This document shows, piece after piece, positions 1 to 7,850 of a stretch of DNA of 64,000 bases. Each line of letters opens with the position of its first letter. The stretch's first letter is position 1. Where the stretch lies: positions 294 through 64,293 of the forward strand of contig JANWVM010000008.1 in the NCBI GenBank assembly GCA_025056115.1. The letters are read 5' to 3'. The notes below the pieces were generated by a model that saw only the letters and a program-made list of their open reading frames with translations, was not told the DNA's origin and did no database searches. Source of the DNA: Gloeomargarita sp. SKYG116. Lineage in GTDB: Bacteria > Cyanobacteriota > Cyanobacteriia > Gloeomargaritales > Gloeomargaritaceae. A program made the translations under genes and the position numbers.

Positions 1-273
1 TACCCAGGGGTCAATGGTTTCCCCCCAGGTGAAGATGTCCACAGCCGCGTAGCCGAACTCCGGCCAGGTGTGAATGGCCACGTGGGACTCAGCGATGACC
101 ACCACACCGCTGACGCCATAGGGGCTAAAGGAGTGGAAGGAATCCGTTACAATTGTCGCCTTCGACCGGCGGACTGCTTCTAGAAGAATGTGGCAAATCC
201 GGGCTTCGTCGTTCAGTACTTCCGGGTCGCACTGGTAGAACTCGACCAGGATTTGTCTTCCGAGTGCATGCAT
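1..273 (-). CDS. speD: S-adenosylmethionine decarboxylase proenzyme, 3' end cut by window edge
   Basis: Decarboxylates S-adenosylmethionine to supply aminopropyl groups for spermidine synthesis. The first 91 residues are visible and open with [16 protein letters not shown]. The self-cleavage motif [11 protein letters not shown] is intact; Ser63 is the residue that becomes the pyruvoyl cofactor in this bacterial family. The start is set by a strong Shine-Dalgarno (GAGGAGGG on the minus strand) a few bases upstream of the ATG at 273. The stop codon lies outside the window. Identification is firm. Confidence 0.93.
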   Translation of the reverse strand, partial: MHALGRQILVEFYQCDPEVLNDEARICHILLEAVRRSKATIVTDSFHSFSPYGVSGVVVIAESHVAIHTWPEFGYAAVDIFTWGETIDPWV

Positions 274-501
274 GGCTACCCTCCTCAACGTGCACCCCCC
301 GCCTTGACAGCGAGGCTCAACATTGCATGTTTTGGCAGCTTCGGGAGCTACCACCCATACAACCGCAGCCCTGGTGAACGAAGGGTAGGGGGATGCCGGA
401 AGACGTTCAGAAACGAAACGCTTGGACTTCATCCCCGAGAATCGATTCACCAGCCGCTAGCGCTGCCTTGCTCGTCAGAAATACCGCCAGGGTTGGCACA
501 C

Positions 502-535
502 AAAAAAACCTCCCCTGCCGTTTTCATTGAGCAGG
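502..535 (-). terminator. Candidate rho-independent terminator after the petE operon
   Basis: Read on the minus strand, CCTGC and GCAGG can pair (5 bp) around a roughly 12-nt loop and are followed within a few bases by a run of seven T. It lies about 75 nt downstream of the small gene at 611-760 and upstream of speD, where the petE transcript should end. The stem is short, so support is moderate. The rest of 274-610 shows no convincing gene; it should hold the speD promoter. Confidence 0.45.
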
Positions 536-610
536 CCCTACCAAATATACGAAAACTTTCAGCAAACAGCAAGTTCCTACCCCTTAAAAACCCAGACGCG
601 TCTCCAGAGG

Positions 611-760
611 TCAGCGCCGCAACCGTTTACCCATCTGCTGTCGTCGCCGCCGGTCGCGCCATTCTGCCCAGGTGAGGTAGCCCACCCCTACCGTAACACC
701 CCCCAGCAGCAGCAGGGCCAGACCAAACAGCGCCAATAAAGGCCATTCCGTTGCCATCAT
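611..760 (-). CDS. Unrecognised 49-aa single-membrane-helix protein downstream of petE
   Basis: An open frame starts with tandem ATGs only 2 nt after the petE stop; an AAGG ribosome site sits 6 nt before the first ATG. The product is MMATEWPLLALFGLALLLLG followed by a short hydrophobic stretch ending in TWAEW and then a very basic tail (DRRRRQQMGKRLRR). This gives one predicted membrane helix (about residues 7-30) with a positively charged, presumably cytoplasmic or stromal, C-terminus. Its tight coupling to plastocyanin suggests co-expression with photosynthetic electron transport. It does not match PetG, PetL, PetM, PetN or the Psb small subunits as I know them, so no function is assigned. 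Confidence 0.65.
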   Translation of the reverse strand: MMATEWPLLALFGLALLLLGGVTVGVGYLTWAEWRDRRRRQQMGKRLRR

Positions 761-762
761 CC

Positions 763-1158
763 TTAGCCTTGGACAATAATTTTGCCTTGCATCCCAGCGC
801 CTCGGTGCGGTGTGCAGTAGTAGGTGTAGGTGCCGGGCGGCAAATCCGGGCCAAAGGTGATGCTGAAGCTATCGCCGGGTTTGTAGACCAAAGCTTGATG
901 GGAGAGTTTCTCGGCAAGCGCCTTATCGCCGTTGGGCACAGAACTAAAAACTACGTTATGGGGCGGCAATTTGTTATTCAGCCATTCCACTGTATCTCCC
1001 CGTTGAATCGTCAACTGCGCCGGCTGAAAGGCCAACATGCCATTGTCTGCCCCCATTTTGATCTGGTAGGTCGCTGCCCAAGCTGCCGGTTGGACCCCCA
1101 GCCCGACTAGCAAAAACACCAGGCTCGCCAGACACCACCGCAAGAACTGTCTCCACAT
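763..1158 (-). CDS. petE: Plastocyanin precursor
   Basis: Soluble lumenal copper protein that carries electrons from cytochrome b6f to photosystem I. The 131-aa precursor has a hydrophobic signal ending AAWA, after which the mature chain begins ATYQIKMG. Type I copper ligands are visible: His in [10 protein letters not shown], then Cys, His and Met in [14 protein letters not shown] near the C-terminus. Length and the closing GKIIVQG are normal for the family. It is the first gene of a two-gene unit with the 49-aa protein at 611-760, and is divergent from the B12-controlled cbiX. Confidence 0.96.
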   Translation of the reverse strand: MWRQFLRWCLASLVFLLVGLGVQPAAWAATYQIKMGADNGMLAFQPAQLTIQRGDTVEWLNNKLPPHNVVFSSVPNGDKALAEKLSHQALVYKPGDSFSITFGPDLPPGTYTYYCTPHRGAGMQGKIIVQG

Positions 1159-1239
1159 AGACCGATTCCCCCTGCCGCTAACAAATGTTTAGATTTGTTT
1201 AAGACATTACATAATCTAGCAAATCAGCCGGGCTGGCTT

Positions 1240-1391
1240 TTCCCCGTTATGATGGTAGAGCTAACCATGGGGGAAAGTCCGGTGCAAATCCGGCGCTGTG
1301 CCGCAGCAGTGATGGGCCTCGCCCTCAGCCTGAATGCCTCATGGTTGGTTGGTCCTGTACCCACCTGCGTCGCACGGGTGGAAGGAGTTTT
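1240..1391 (+). promoter_or_regulatory. Cobalamin riboswitch upstream of cbiX
   Basis: The leader contains the conserved core GGTGCAAATCCGGCGCTGTG (from about 1281) and a B12-box-like element CAGCCTGAATGCC (about 1326-1338). A long-range helix AACCATG (1263-1269) with CATGGTT (1340-1346) encloses the core. After it, CCACC-TGCG and CGCA-C-GGGTGG form a hairpin directly abutting the AAGGAG ribosome site of cbiX, consistent with translational control. The family normally binds adenosyl- or hydroxocobalamin and shuts down B12 synthesis or uptake genes. Boundaries are approximate. Confidence 0.85.
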
Positions 1392-1393
1392 CT

Positions 1394-2374
1394 ATGGTTG
1401 TTGCCCACGTTCACTCAGTATTCGACTTATCAGACCACTTCCCAGCGTTGCCTTACCCCCGTCCGTTGTTGCTAGTGGGTCATGGCACGCGCGATGCCCA
1501 AGGACGGGCTGATTTTCTCCGTTTTGCCCAAGAGTACGCCGCTTTGGACCCCAGTCGTCCAGTGGTTCCCTGCTTTCTGGAGTTAACCGAACCCTTGATT
1601 GCTCAGGGAATTGCCACCTGTGTCGCCGCCGGGTGGCGCGATATTTCAGTGGTGCCCCTGTTACTCCTGGCGGCGCGGCATCTGAAGTTGGACATTACCC
1701 GGGAGTTGGACCGGGCGCGGGCGCAATATCCAGGATTGCAGATTCACTACGGGCGACACTTGGGACTGGCGCCAGAAATTTTAGCCCTGTGGCAGGAGCG
1801 TCTCGCCCAGGTGGACCACCCGACCATTCCCCGCTCGGAAACGGTGGTGTTGTTGGTAGGACGGGGGGCCAGTGACCCGGATGCCAATAGCGATGTATTC
1901 AAACTGGCGCGGCTGTTGTGGGAGGGCAGTGGTTATTTGACAGTGGAAACCTGTTTTGTCGGTATCACTCATCCCCGGCTGGAAGAGGGCTGGCGGCGGG
2001 TGTGGTTGCAGCGACCCAAGCGCGTGATTGTCGTTCCCCATTTCTTGTTCACCGGCGTGCTGGTGCAAAAAATTCAAGCGATGGCCCAGCAGATGCAAGC
2101 GGAGCATCCCGAGGTGGCAATTACTTGTCTGTCGGAACTAGGTATTAACCCCACCCTGTTTGCGCTGGTGCGTCAGCGGGAGCGGGAAACCTTTGGTACA
2201 GACATGCCGATGAACTGCGATGTGTGTAAATTCCGCCAGATGGTGCTCAATGGCAACATCCATGACCATTCCCACGACCATCACCACAGCCACCATCATG
2301 ACCATGACCATCATCACGGTTATACCGACCCCTATCGAGACATTCAAGAATATCACCGGCGCATCTGGCGATGA
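1394..2374 (+). CDS. cbiX: Sirohydrochlorin cobaltochelatase, long form with His-rich tail
   Basis: Inserts cobalt into sirohydrochlorin, the entry step of anaerobic-type cobalamin synthesis. The 326-aa protein has two chelatase half-domains: the first with LLLVGHGTRDAQG and AARHLKLDI, the second with VVLLVGRGASDPDAN and VVPHFLFTG, where Arg replaces the first-domain His. A CDVC motif and a tail of about 20 residues made mostly of His and Asp follow; such tails are known in CbiX and are thought to hold metal. The start is the ATG 6 nt after AAGGAG, rather than an upstream in-frame ATG inside the riboswitch. The stop overlaps the next gene (ATGA). Confidence 0.93.
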   Translation: MVVAHVHSVFDLSDHFPALPYPRPLLLVGHGTRDAQGRADFLRFAQEYAALDPSRPVVPCFLELTEPLIAQGIATCVAAGWRDISVVPLLLLAARHLKLDITRELDRARAQYPGLQIHYGRHLGLAPEILALWQERLAQVDHPTIPRSETVVLLVGRGASDPDANSDVFKLARLLWEGSGYLTVETCFVGITHPRLEEGWRRVWLQRPKRVIVVPHFLFTGVLVQKIQAMAQQMQAEHPEVAITCLSELGINPTLFALVRQRERETFGTDMPMNCDVCKFRQMVLNGNIHDHSHDHHHSHHHDHDHHHGYTDPYRDIQEYHRRIWR

Positions 2375-3498
2375 CGTATGACGTAATTGTGGTCGGGGCA
2401 GGACCGGCGGGTGGGAGCGCGGCCTATCATCTGGCGAAGCGGGGACGTTCCGTTTTGCTGCTGGACCAAGCCCAACTGCCCCGTTACAAACCCTGTGGGG
2501 GTGGGGTCTCGCCCCAAGTCCAGGAGTGGTTTGACTTCGATTTCACGCCCGCGATTTCCTGCGTCAGTCGGGAAATTTACTACACCTGGAAGCTGGGCGA
2601 GCCGGTGACGGTGGAACTGGTGGGTCTGGAACCGATTTGGATGGTGCGCCGGGACGTGTTCGATGCCTTCCTGGTGCGGCAAGCCCAAAAACAGGGGGCA
2701 ATCTTGCGGGACAACACAGCAGTCACCGGCATCGCTTGGCAGGGCGACGGCTGGCAGCTGCAAACCACGCGCGAACCTTTTCAAGGGCGTTATCTGATTG
2801 CCGCCGATGGGGCCAAGGGCAAGCTGGCAAGTTGGTTGGGGTTCCGAGAGCGGAAACGTCGGTTGGCAGGCGCGTTGGAGGTAGAAGTGCCGTTGCAGGC
2901 GAACCCGCACCCACGCATCTGTTTTGAATTTGGCCTGGTCAAAAACGGCTATGCCTGGAATTTCCCCAAGCGGGACGGGTTGTCTCTGGGAGTGGGAACG
3001 TTTGCCGGCGGGGGCCAAACCCAGGATTTTCGCCAGCTACTCCGCACCTATGCGGCTCATTTCCAGGTGGACTTGTCCCATGTGCGCCAGTACGGCCATC
3101 CCCTGTGCCTGTGGGACGCACCCCAGGTGTTACACACCCAAAATGCCCTGCTGGTAGGGGAAGCAGCCTGTATCGTGGACCCGTTTACCGCTGAGGGGAT
3201 TCGGCCGTCGCTGTGGACGGGGTGGCAAGCGGCAATTGCACTTGATCGAGCGTTGGCAGGCGACCAGGAGGCGCTGGCGCGTTATACCGAAACCGTCCAG
3301 AATCGCTGGGGCAAAGACATGTGGTGGGCAAAACGCTTGGCGCAGGTGTTTTACCGCTGGCCCGGCCTGGCATACCGCGTGGGGGTTAAGCGTCCAGCAG
3401 CGACCCGCAAGTTTGCCGAGTTGTTTACGGGGAAAACTCACTACGAGGCGGTGGCCCATTTGGCGTTGCAACGGTTACGCCAGGTACTGCCCCTCTGA
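2371..3498 (+). CDS. Geranylgeranyl reductase family FAD-dependent oxidoreductase
   Basis: A 375-aa flavoprotein with an N-terminal Rossmann FAD motif (VIVVGAGPAGGSAAYHLAKRG), the family motif YKPCGGGVS around residue 45, and a second FAD contact near LLVGEAACIVDPFTAEGIR. The family reduces isoprenoid double bonds, as in chlorophyll side-chain or lipid reduction. The sequence differs from the classic cyanobacterial ChlP start (AVVGSGPAGSSAAE), so the substrate is left open. The ATG overlaps the cbiX stop, implying translational coupling and possibly control by the B12 riboswitch. Confidence 0.85.
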   Translation: MTYDVIVVGAGPAGGSAAYHLAKRGRSVLLLDQAQLPRYKPCGGGVSPQVQEWFDFDFTPAISCVSREIYYTWKLGEPVTVELVGLEPIWMVRRDVFDAFLVRQAQKQGAILRDNTAVTGIAWQGDGWQLQTTREPFQGRYLIAADGAKGKLASWLGFRERKRRLAGALEVEVPLQANPHPRICFEFGLVKNGYAWNFPKRDGLSLGVGTFAGGGQTQDFRQLLRTYAAHFQVDLSHVRQYGHPLCLWDAPQVLHTQNALLVGEAACIVDPFTAEGIRPSLWTGWQAAIALDRALAGDQEALARYTETVQNRWGKDMWWAKRLAQVFYRWPGLAYRVGVKRPAATRKFAELFTGKTHYEAVAHLALQRLRQVLPL

Positions 3499-3539
3499 CG
3501 GTTTGCAGTAGGATGGGGGGTGGGTAACCGGCAGGTATC

Positions 3540-3917
3540 ATGTTCGGCTATTTCCAGTACGCGACTCTGCGCATTGAATTGCGGGCTAACCAGGAACAAA
3601 TTCGTCAAGCCTTCGTGGAACCAGCAGCGTTGCGGCAATGGTGGTCTGCGGGCTGGCCTTCGCAAACACCAGTCGCTGCGGGTCGGTCAGCCGAATTGCG
3701 CTGGTTTGGTCTCATTCCAATTCGGGCGCGGGTGCAACAGTTGGAGCCGGACAGACTGCAATGGCAATTCAGTGGCGGCGTGGACGGTGTGCAGACTTGG
3801 TCGTGGGGGGACGGCTGGGTACAGGTGCAATTGGCAGCCGTATCCCTTTTGCCGCTGGAAGTGGGACAGGTTTGGCAGCTCTGGCGATTGCAGGATTACT
3901 TGCGCAAACGGTCATGA
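3540..3917 (+). CDS. Small SRPBCC-like protein of unknown function
   Basis: A 125-aa protein. The early segment IRQAFVEPAALRQWWSAGWP and the later pattern of short strands (ELRWFGLIPIRARVQQLEPDRLQWQF) resemble the SRPBCC/AHSA1 lipid- or ligand-binding fold, which is an inference from pattern only. No catalytic residues can be named. Its stop overlaps the pgsA start (ATGA), so it is probably co-translated with phosphatidylglycerol synthesis. Confidence 0.7.
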   Translation: MFGYFQYATLRIELRANQEQIRQAFVEPAALRQWWSAGWPSQTPVAAGRSAELRWFGLIPIRARVQQLEPDRLQWQFSGGVDGVQTWSWGDGWVQVQLAAVSLLPLEVGQVWQLWRLQDYLRKRS

Positions 3918-4408
3918 CAGCAGCATCCTGGTTAACGCTGAGCCGATTGCTGGTGATTCCCGGGATTTTCGCTGGTCTAGCGCTGGGGGAACGCCACTGG
4001 GCAGCGAGCTTGTTTCTGCTGGGGGCGGTGACCGATGCCTTGGACGGTTACGTGGCACGGCGATGGCAGCAGGTGAGTGATTTAGGCAAATGGTTGGACC
4101 CGCTGGTGGATAAGTTGTTAGTGATGGCTCCCCTCTTGGCCCTAGTGGAGTTGGGGGATGTACCGGGCTGGGGGGTTTTTCTCCTGCTGGCGCGGGAGTT
4201 AACGATCACGGCTTGGCGGGCGCAATTACCGCAAGTCGCAGGCGCCAATCGTTGGGGCAAGGCCAAAACCGTTAGTCAGGTTGGAGCAGTTCTCGCCCTC
4301 ATCCTGTGGCCGGGAAACATCAGCCGGGTTTTGTTTGGCATAGCCGTTGTCATCGCCTGGGTGTCAGGGATAATTTACCTATGGCCACAACCTCAGAAAA
4401 CCAGGTAA
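3914..4408 (+). CDS. pgsA: CDP-diacylglycerol--glycerol-3-phosphate 3-phosphatidyltransferase
   Basis: Membrane enzyme making phosphatidylglycerol phosphate, precursor of the only phospholipid class of cyanobacteria. The 164-aa protein contains the complete CDP-alcohol phosphotransferase signature DG-x2-AR-x8-G-x3-D-x3-D (DGYVARRW through PLVDK, about residues 40-62), and several hydrophobic helices. The start at 3914 overlaps the previous stop and agrees with family length; the longer upstream frame was not used. The 3' end overlaps gmk by 28 nt. Confidence 0.93.
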   Translation: MTAASWLTLSRLLVIPGIFAGLALGERHWAASLFLLGAVTDALDGYVARRWQQVSDLGKWLDPLVDKLLVMAPLLALVELGDVPGWGVFLLLARELTITAWRAQLPQVAGANRWGKAKTVSQVGAVLALILWPGNISRVLFGIAVVIAWVSGIIYLWPQPQKTR

Positions 4409-4989
4409 ACCCAGGGCGATTGATTGTCCTCACCGGACCGAGTGGGGTGGGTAAGGGCACCCTGCTTAAGCGTTTGTGTCAGCGCCATCCGGAATTGCAG
4501 GTGTCGGTGTCATTGACAACCCGCGCGCCCCGTCCCGGCGAAATTTCTGGTCAGTCCTATATCTTCGTCACTCGGGAAGAATTTGCTGCTGCCATTGCCG
4601 CCGGTGACCTGCTGGAATGGGCCGAATACGCAGGCAATTACTACGGCACACCTCGGCAACCTGTAGAAGCAGCGCTGCGCGACGGAAAGTGGGTGATTTT
4701 GGAAATTGAACTTCAGGGCGCTCGCCAAATCCGCCAAACCTTTCCCCAGGCCAAATTGATATTCGTCTGCCCTCCCGACTGGGAAACCCTCGAGCAACGC
4801 CTGCGACAGCGGGGGCAGGACTCGGAAACAGCGATGCAAAAACGACTCGCCCGCGCCAAGGAAGAATTACAAGCCGCACCCGAATTTGACGCTTGCATTG
4901 TCAACGATGACTTGGAAACGGCTGTGCAGGAACTAGAAAGGCATTTGGGTTTGACTGATAAGCAGGACATCTCCGCTTCGAGAGGCTAG
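4381..4989 (+). CDS. gmk: Guanylate kinase
   Basis: Phosphorylates GMP to GDP. The 202-aa protein begins with MATTSENQ and has the P-loop [14 protein letters not shown] (about residue 20), the GMP-binding segment [17 protein letters not shown] and [12 protein letters not shown], all typical. The start overlaps the 3' end of pgsA; a more upstream ATG would add unlikely residues inside pgsA. End of the run beginning at cbiX. Confidence 0.95.
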   Translation: MATTSENQVNPGRLIVLTGPSGVGKGTLLKRLCQRHPELQVSVSLTTRAPRPGEISGQSYIFVTREEFAAAIAAGDLLEWAEYAGNYYGTPRQPVEAALRDGKWVILEIELQGARQIRQTFPQAKLIFVCPPDWETLEQRLRQRGQDSETAMQKRLARAKEELQAAPEFDACIVNDDLETAVQELERHLGLTDKQDISASRG

Positions 4990-4993
4990 CTCT

Positions 4994-5902
4994 ATGGTTG
5001 TGACTTCCCCGATTTCTGGGTCAACCAATGTACGATTATTACAACGTTATTCGGCTGAAGAATTAATCCGGCTTTGGCAACAGATTTTTAACATCGATAT
5101 TACTCCAGAACTAAGGGGCCACATGACTATCGAACTGTACCATTGTTTAGATACAAAGCTTTATTTTTTCATGCCTGAAGATATAGCCGGCTCAGAACGT
5201 CTTTATCAGCAGTTACAAAAGCTTGACTTTTACTACATGCAGGACAAGTGGGAATACCGAAAAACAATTCAGTTGATTCAGTCCCTACCTATGCAGGGCA
5301 AAGTTCTAGAGGTTGGTTGTGGCAGGGGATACTTTTTGAAAAAATTAAGAAACTTGGGCATCAGTGCGTCAGGTATAGAAACGAACGAAAAAGCGGTATC
5401 ATACGCCCAAGGCAATAATTTGGACGTTTATCTGTACTCTCTAGAAACATGGGTACAGAAACATCCCAGAGAATATGGGGTAGTATGTAGTTTCCAGGTT
5501 CTAGAGCATATCGCCCATCCCAAAAGATTTATCGAGAATTGCCTTGCATGTTTAGGTCACGGTGGCTGGCTAATTCTGGGAGTTCCTAATGCCGACAGTT
5601 TTATACGTTACGCGGAAAACAATTTGTTGGATATGCCTCCTCATCACATGACCCGTTGGTGTCGTGATACTTTGCAGTCACTAGAAGTTTACTTCCCTAT
5701 GAAGTTGATCAATATTTTCTATGAGCCGTTAGCACCTTATCACATAGATTGGTATTCATCTATCCAAATGAACCGACTACGCAAATTTTTGAATCCACAA
5801 CAGTCATTTACGCGCAAAGCCATTTATAAACTTGCTAAATCCATCGGGAAGAAAGTCCTTGAGTTGGGAATTCAGTTAGGATTGAGAAGCTATATCCGCT
5901 GA
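4994..5902 (+). CDS. Class I SAM-dependent methyltransferase, AT-rich
   Basis: A 302-aa protein with a central SAM-binding domain: motif I VLEVGCGRGYFLKKL (near residue 97), acidic loop ETNEKAV, and motif QVLEHIAHPKRFIENCL typical of Methyltransf_11/UbiE-like folds. The N-terminal ~90 residues and the C-terminal ~80 residues fit no family I recognise. Base composition is clearly more AT-rich than gmk upstream and dnaB downstream, with codons such as TTA, AAA and ATA, suggesting recent acquisition. Substrate unknown; such genes often modify sugars or lipids. Confidence 0.85.
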   Translation: MVVTSPISGSTNVRLLQRYSAEELIRLWQQIFNIDITPELRGHMTIELYHCLDTKLYFFMPEDIAGSERLYQQLQKLDFYYMQDKWEYRKTIQLIQSLPMQGKVLEVGCGRGYFLKKLRNLGISASGIETNEKAVSYAQGNNLDVYLYSLETWVQKHPREYGVVCSFQVLEHIAHPKRFIENCLACLGHGGWLILGVPNADSFIRYAENNLLDMPPHHMTRWCRDTLQSLEVYFPMKLINIFYEPLAPYHIDWYSSIQMNRLRKFLNPQQSFTRKAIYKLAKSIGKKVLELGIQLGLRSYIR

Positions 5903-5930
5903 CATTCGCTGCTCGCGATCTACCAAAAAA

Positions 5931-7298
5931 TTAGTGCTTCAAATTCCGAAACTGGGTGAAATGGGCATCAAAGAGCATCTTGGCGACACCGGTTGGCCCA
6001 TTGCGGTGCTTGGCAATGATCACTTCCGCAATGCCTCGGTCTGGGGTGTCGGGATGATAATACTCGTCGCGGTACAACATAATCACCACATCTGCGTCTT
6101 GTTCAATGCTACCGCTTTCCCGTAAATCCGACAGCATCGGTCGTTTATTGGTGCGATGTTCGACCCCCCGGCTCAATTGGGACAAGACAATGACAGGCAC
6201 TTGCAATTCCCGCGCCAAGGTCTTCAAGCCCCGGGTCATGCGCGACAGTTCCAGCACCCGGTTTTCGTTGCCGCTGCTGCCGCTGTCCATCAATTGCAAA
6301 TAATCAATCAACACCAGCCCCAGGTTTCCCTGTTCAGCCAGCAAGCGACGGCACTTCGAGCGAATCTCCATGACGGTAGCGCTGGCGGAATCGTCAATGA
6401 AAATGGGCAGTTGCGCGAGGGTGCTGATGGCTTGGTTGAGCTGGGGCCACTCGTGTTCCGCAATGCGACCGGTGCGCAAGCGCGTGCTTTCAATCCGAGC
6501 TTCGCTGGCGAGCAGACGGTAAACCAACTGTTCCTTGGACATTTCCAAGCTGAAGAGCGCCACGGGCAGCCGGTGGGTTGCAGCGATGTTGCGGGCAATA
6601 TTCAGGCAAAAGGACGTTTTCCCCATCGAGGGCCGACCGGCGACAATGATCAAATCCGAGCGTTGAAACCCCTGCGTCAGAGCATCCAGGTCATAAAAGC
6701 CACTGGTGATGCCGGGGGGCAACATGTCTTCGGAGCGCTGTTCAATCTCGTGCCAAATGGTGCTGACCATTTCCGCTGTCGAAACCAGTTCTTGGCGGGG
6801 TTGATTTTGGCAAACGGCAAAAATCTGTTGTTCCGCCTGGTCAAGGACTTGTTCGATGGGTACAGCCGTTTCGTAGCCCAAGCGCAAAATCTGCTGGCCT
6901 GCCTGGATCAACTGCCGCCGTAGGTACTTATCCGCCACCAGCGCTGCGTACTGGTCAATGTTGACGGCGCTGACCACTTGTTCCACTAACTGCACCAGCT
7001 TGGCCGGCCCACCCACTTTTTCCAGCAACCCCTGGTCTTGCAACCAACTGGCGACCGCCGTCATGTCGGTCGGTTTTCCCTGTAAATGCAGACTCAGCGC
7101 TGCCCGGTAGATATCCTGGTGCGCTTGAATGTAGAAAAATTCTGGCTTCAGGAGATGGCTAATGCGACTAATGGCCTCCGGGTCAAGCAAGATACCACCC
7201 AAAATCGCTTCCTCTGCCGCCACATTCTGCGGGGGTAACTGGTGGGGCGAGAAATTAAATTCTGACGTCAAGGGGTGATTGGGCGCGTCCGATACCAT
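5931..7298 (-). CDS. dnaB: Replicative DNA helicase
   Basis: Hexameric 5'-3' helicase of the replication fork. The 455-aa protein has the N-terminal DnaB domain beginning around LPPQNVAAEEAILGG, then the RecA-type motor with Walker A GRPSMGKTS and Walker B LVLIDYLQLM, the LSQLSRGVEHR arginine-containing segment and ESGSIEQDADVV. Length is normal and there is no intein, unlike some cyanobacterial dnaB genes. Separate from its minus-strand neighbours by a short gap. Confidence 0.97.
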   Translation of the reverse strand: MVSDAPNHPLTSEFNFSPHQLPPQNVAAEEAILGGILLDPEAISRISHLLKPEFFYIQAHQDIYRAALSLHLQGKPTDMTAVASWLQDQGLLEKVGGPAKLVQLVEQVVSAVNIDQYAALVADKYLRRQLIQAGQQILRLGYETAVPIEQVLDQAEQQIFAVCQNQPRQELVSTAEMVSTIWHEIEQRSEDMLPPGITSGFYDLDALTQGFQRSDLIIVAGRPSMGKTSFCLNIARNIAATHRLPVALFSLEMSKEQLVYRLLASEARIESTRLRTGRIAEHEWPQLNQAISTLAQLPIFIDDSASATVMEIRSKCRRLLAEQGNLGLVLIDYLQLMDSGSSGNENRVLELSRMTRGLKTLARELQVPVIVLSQLSRGVEHRTNKRPMLSDLRESGSIEQDADVVIMLYRDEYYHPDTPDRGIAEVIIAKHRNGPTGVAKMLFDAHFTQFRNLKH

Positions 7299-7355
7299 AG
7301 GGTCGGCCGGTATCTGCTCCCATTCTAGCCAACAATGCGCCCGGCCCCCAATGCT

Positions 7356-7850
7356 CTAAGGCGACTCGGAATGCAAGTACTGGTTCACTTTATCCACCAC
7401 AGCCTCCACAACATTACTTTTCTGTTGCAGTTGTATATCCATTTCCGCCTCTAGGGCTTTGACTTGCTCTGCGGGAAGCTGCAACAGGTTGATGAGCTGG
7501 GTGTAGGCTGCTTTTTCATCCTCGTTGATGAGGGGTTCATCGGGGGTGCGGCGGCTGGCTTTGATCACGGCATACCCCAATTGCAACACCAATTGCTTTT
7601 CGGTTTCGGTCTGCAATTTGGGCACCAATTCTTCCAAGGGAATGTTTTGGGTGACATAATCGTGCAATTCCTGGCGCAAACGGGCCTGTTGTTCGGCGTC
7701 CTGAGCAAACAACTGGGAAAACCGGTCTAGGATCAGATGACATTCCTCCGGGGACAACTCGCCATCACTCCAGGACATGGCCGCCACCACCCGCAGGAGA
7801 TTCATCTGCCGAGGGGAAATCGTCGGTGCTTGGTTCATTGCTGTCGCCAT
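7356..7850 (-). CDS. TerB-family protein
   Basis: Helical protein of about 164 residues. The segment MNLLRVVAAMSWSDGELSPEECHLI with the acidic run DGELSPEE is the hallmark of the TerB/DUF533-like domain, followed by LPAEQVKALEAEMDIQLQQ. The family is annotated as tellurite resistance but its biochemical role is unsettled; acidic residues may bind metal. I chose the ATG at 7850 (MATAMNQAP); a GTG at 7892 is also open. Either way the gene overlaps the 3' end of the methyltransferase gene in another frame by about 86-128 nt. A TerC gene lies just upstream. Confidence 0.8.
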   Translation of the reverse strand: MATAMNQAPTISPRQMNLLRVVAAMSWSDGELSPEECHLILDRFSQLFAQDAEQQARLRQELHDYVTQNIPLEELVPKLQTETEKQLVLQLGYAVIKASRRTPDEPLINEDEKAAYTQLINLLQLPAEQVKALEAEMDIQLQQKSNVVEAVVDKVNQYLHSESP

